Below are positions 62,133 through 64,000 of a stretch of 64,000 nt of DNA, piece after piece; positions within the stretch are counted from its first letter, which is position 1, and every line of letters starts with the position of its first letter. The position numbers and the translations under genes are program-made. The stretch comes from Chitinimonas taiwanensis DSM 18899 (lineage in GTDB: Bacteria; Pseudomonadota; Gammaproteobacteria; Burkholderiales; Chitinimonadaceae): assembly GCF_900119825.1 (NCBI RefSeq), contig NZ_FPKR01000017.1, positions 1 through 64,000 on the forward strand, read 5' to 3'. The notes under the pieces are model-generated. The model had not been told where the DNA came from, made no database searches, and saw nothing but the letters and a program-made list of their open reading frames with translations.

Positions 62133-62840
62133 ATGTATCAGCTGTTTTATTGGCCCACCCCGAATGGCCACAAGATCACCCTGGCGCTGGAAGAAATGGG
62201 CCTGCCCTATACGCTGCAGCCGGTGGATATCGGCCGTGGCGATCAGTTCGACCCCGACTATCTGCGCCTATCGCCCAGCGGCAAGATGCCGGCGCTAATC
62301 GATAGCGCACCCGCCGACGGCCAGGCGCCGCTCAGCCTGTTCGAATCCGGTGCCATCCTGCTCTATCTGGCCCAGCGCCATCAGCAGCTATGGCCCAGCG
62401 CGCCAGCGGAGCAGGTGCAATGCCTGTCCTGGCTGTTCTGGCAGGTCAGCGCCTTCGGGCCGATGTGCGGGCAGAACGCCCACTTCCGCCGCTATGCGCC
62501 CATGCCGGTGCCCTATGCGCAGGAACGCTATGCGCGTGAGGTCAGGCGGCTGTATGGCGTATTGGATACGCGGCTGCAGCAGCAGCACTTTCTGGCCGGC
62601 AGCTACAGCATTGCCGATATCGCCTGCCACCCCTGGGTGCATTGTCATCAACCGCAGGGCATAGACCTGGCCGATTTCCCCGCGGTAGCACGCTGGTTTG
62701 CCGAGATCGGCGCGCGCCCGGCCGTACAGCGCGCTTATCAGCGCGGAGAGGGCTTGGGCGGCGATCTGGCCCAGTTGAGCGGTGATGCCTGGCGCCGGCT
62801 GTTTGCCAACGAAGGGCTGGCACTGGAGTGCCCGCTATGA
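62133..62840 (+). CDS. glutathione S-transferase (YfcG/Nu-class-like)
   Basis: The 235-residue protein has a thioredoxin-like N-terminal domain (LFYWPTPNGHKITLALEEMGLPYTLQPVDI, then SPSGKMPALID and LFESGAILLYLAQRH) and a helical C-terminal domain (SWLFWQVSAFGPMCGQNAHFRRYA, HFLAGSYSIADIACHPWVHCH). The T-PNG active-site region is that of Nu-class enzymes with disulfide-bond reductase activity. GGAGG precedes the ATG. Overlaps the cupin gene (ATGA). Confidence 0.93.
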   Translation: MYQLFYWPTPNGHKITLALEEMGLPYTLQPVDIGRGDQFDPDYLRLSPSGKMPALIDSAPADGQAPLSLFESGAILLYLAQRHQQLWPSAPAEQVQCLSWLFWQVSAFGPMCGQNAHFRRYAPMPVPYAQERYAREVRRLYGVLDTRLQQQHFLAGSYSIADIACHPWVHCHQPQGIDLADFPAVARWFAEIGARPAVQRAYQRGEGLGGDLAQLSGDAWRRLFANEGLALECPL

Positions 62841-63250
62841 AGCACTTCCTTGATCTGGCCGCGCTCGCGCAGCACAACGCCAGCTGGAGCAGTGCCGAGC
62901 GCGCGGTGCGTCTGCCGGTCGGTGCGCCATTCGGTCTGAGCCGGCTGGGCATCAACTACACGCGCCTGCCACCGGGGGCAATCTCGGCACTGCGCCACTA
63001 TCACAGCCACCAGGACGAATGGCTGCTGGTACTGGCCGGCCAGCCCACCTTGGTCAGCGACCAAGGCGAGCAGCTGCTGGCGCCCGGCTGCTGCGTGGGC
63101 TTTGCGCATGGCCAGCCGAATGCCCATCAGCTGCACAACCGCAGTCAAACCGAGGTGATTCTGCTGGAGGTCAGTGATCGCCACCCCGATGACCGGGCCA
63201 GCTATCCGTATGACTGCGCCGCCACGATCAGCGCGGCGCTGGCGGGTTGA
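62837..63250 (+). CDS. cupin-domain protein
   Basis: The 137-residue protein has one cupin: FGLSRLGINYTRLPPGAISALRHYHSHQDEWLLVLAGQPTLVSDQGEQLLAPGCCVGF (motif 1 with HYHSHQDEW) and AHGQPNAHQLHNRSQTEVILLEVSDR (motif 2). Such proteins resemble transcription co-factors or auxin-binding-like enzymes. It is translationally coupled to the GST gene. Function unknown. Confidence 0.9.
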   Translation: MKHFLDLAALAQHNASWSSAERAVRLPVGAPFGLSRLGINYTRLPPGAISALRHYHSHQDEWLLVLAGQPTLVSDQGEQLLAPGCCVGFAHGQPNAHQLHNRSQTEVILLEVSDRHPDDRASYPYDCAATISAALAG

Positions 63251-63345
63251 GGCGCCGGCCTTGATGGTCTTTGAGTAACGCACCAGCGGCTGGCCCTGCT
63301 GCAGATAGCGGTCGAACAACATGGCGATATTGCGCACCAGTAGCC

Positions 63346-63442
63346 AGCCGGTTTCCCGATTGCTGGCGGACATTCGATCAATGCACCCGAGCCGATCTAC
63401 GGCCTGGCGGTGATCGACCTCGTGCATTCGGCACAGGCATAA
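63346..63442 (+). pseudogene. degenerate fragment of a second selD copy
   Basis: The sequence translates FPIAGGHSINAPEPIYGLAV followed by IDLVHSAQA and a stop. It matches selD from about 60459 to 60535 with roughly 85% identity, including a 28-bp identical stretch beginning CCCGAGCCGATC. The remaining selD sequence is missing. The bases just before (63260-63345) code on the minus strand for RETGWLLVRNIAMLFDRYL, of unknown origin. Confidence 0.75.
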
Positions 63443-63475
63443 AAAAACCGCCAAGCACACGCTGGCGGCTTTTTG
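63441..63475. terminator. bidirectional terminator
   Basis: AAAAAAACCGCCA and TGGCGGCTTTTT pair over a 9-base loop between the selD fragment and the convergent partial gene at 63512. Confidence 0.85.
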
Positions 63476-63511
63476 CTTTGTACACGTCAGGCCAGGCCCG
63501 CTTGCACTCGC

Positions 63512-64000
63512 TCAGTTGATACGCACAAACAAGCGAGCCCAGAATGTGCCGCCTTCCGGACGGTTGCGTACACCGAATTCCTCGATGTACTTGCTTTCCA
63601 GCGCCCACTGGCCGCTTTCAGCCTGCCAGGAAATCGATGGGCCAAGGCCGAATACGCGGGCGCGGTTACCGTTGTCAGGTGCGCCAGGGCCTTTGTCATC
63701 GGTGGTCTGGTAGATCACATAGCCGGCCATCCCCATCTTCAGGCTGTCATTCACTGCATACAGTGCGGACAGATCGGACTGCAGGTACTGGCCGGAGCGG
63801 TAGTCAGTATCGCTGTTCTTGCCATTGATCGAGTAGCTCGTGCGGGCGCCGACCTCTACGCCATTTTCATACACATGGGCCAGGGTCACGATGGGACGCA
63901 GAGTCCAGAACTTGCCTGCACCAATATTGACCGGGCTTTGCTTGTCATACTTGCCGGTGGGCGCAACCACCGCCAAGGCCAAGGTGGTACGCGATTCATC
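63512..64000 (-). CDS. outer-membrane beta-barrel transporter-like protein, C-terminal part (cut by window edge)
   Basis: The C-terminal 162 residues read as alternating beta strands: RTTLALAVVAPTGKY, FWTLRPIVTLAHVYENGVEVGARTSYSING, YLQSDLSALYAVNDSLKMGMAGYVIYQTTDD, RVFGLGPSISWQAESGQWALESKYIEEFGVRNRPEGGTFWARLFVRIN, ending in a strand as barrel proteins do. The pattern fits the Phenol_MetA_deg (SphA-like) family. The start lies beyond the window. Confidence 0.75.
   Translation of the reverse strand, partial: DESRTTLALAVVAPTGKYDKQSPVNIGAGKFWTLRPIVTLAHVYENGVEVGARTSYSINGKNSDTDYRSGQYLQSDLSALYAVNDSLKMGMAGYVIYQTTDDKGPGAPDNGNRARVFGLGPSISWQAESGQWALESKYIEEFGVRNRPEGGTFWARLFVRIN

Overview
The window is GC-rich chromosomal DNA of a betaproteobacterium, most likely a chitin-degrading member of the Neisseriales (Chitinimonas/Chitiniphilus/Chromobacterium-like). 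This is inferred from the conserved rsmI–lpoA-like–yraN–diaA–dolP locus, the gpmI–envC–ctpA–moeB cluster, the class I fumarase type, and two secreted multidomain GH18 chitinases. No database search was possible, so family names rest on motif recognition.

Layout. 1-533: the edge of an integrated element, with a truncated tyrosine integrase reading away from the 3' end of a tRNA-Leu(CAA) gene and a symmetric set of four 9-bp sites between them. 573-4158: rsmI diverging from the lpoA-like–yraN–diaA–dolP cell-envelope operon. 4183-6704: ybiB, a cyclic-nucleotide-binding protein and tatD. 6723-9452: chitinase 1. 10193-14778: a LysR/MFS-exporter pair and small genes (NTF2-like, GNAT, DUF3592). 14946-16836: two adjacent Fe(II)/2-oxoglutarate oxygenases.

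16918-25773: an 11-gene, tightly overlapping minus-strand operon. It combines type II secretion-type GspG, GspF and GspE with a PilM/N/O/P-like inner-membrane platform, a lipoprotein secretin with an N-terminal helical (TPR-like) region, and three further pseudopilins. It lies directly downstream of chitinase 2 (25918-27858), whose two N-terminal chitin-binding modules are nearly the same as those of chitinase 1. This hybrid machine is the best candidate here for an under-described system; a role in chitinase export or chitin contact is inference.

28444-34318: moeB-like, a GAF protein, ctpA, envC and gpmI. 34449-38814: an ArsR regulator, gamma-glutamyltransferase, an EamA transporter and a TPR/transglutaminase-like lipoprotein. 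38875-41166: ketone-body operon bdhA–scoA–scoB. 41713-49479: oligopeptidase B, an alpha/beta hydrolase, a substrate-binding protein, acetyltransferase and Dabb genes, the pnuC–nicotinamide-riboside-kinase pair, and DUF1653–DUF455. 49495-56459: lipoprotein alpha-amylase, UvrD-like helicase, class I fumarase and an FAD-linked oxidase.

56549-59017 is accessory DNA. A REP-associated tyrosine transposase sits among its own REP sequences, next to an AT-rich gene joining a winged-helix-like N-terminus to a nucleoside-deoxyribosyltransferase/TIR-like C-terminus (a possible defence protein) and a broken reading frame. 59018-63511: mnmH/selD (selenium use), LysR/GST/cupin, and a degenerate second copy of part of selD. 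The right edge cuts an outer-membrane beta-barrel-like gene.
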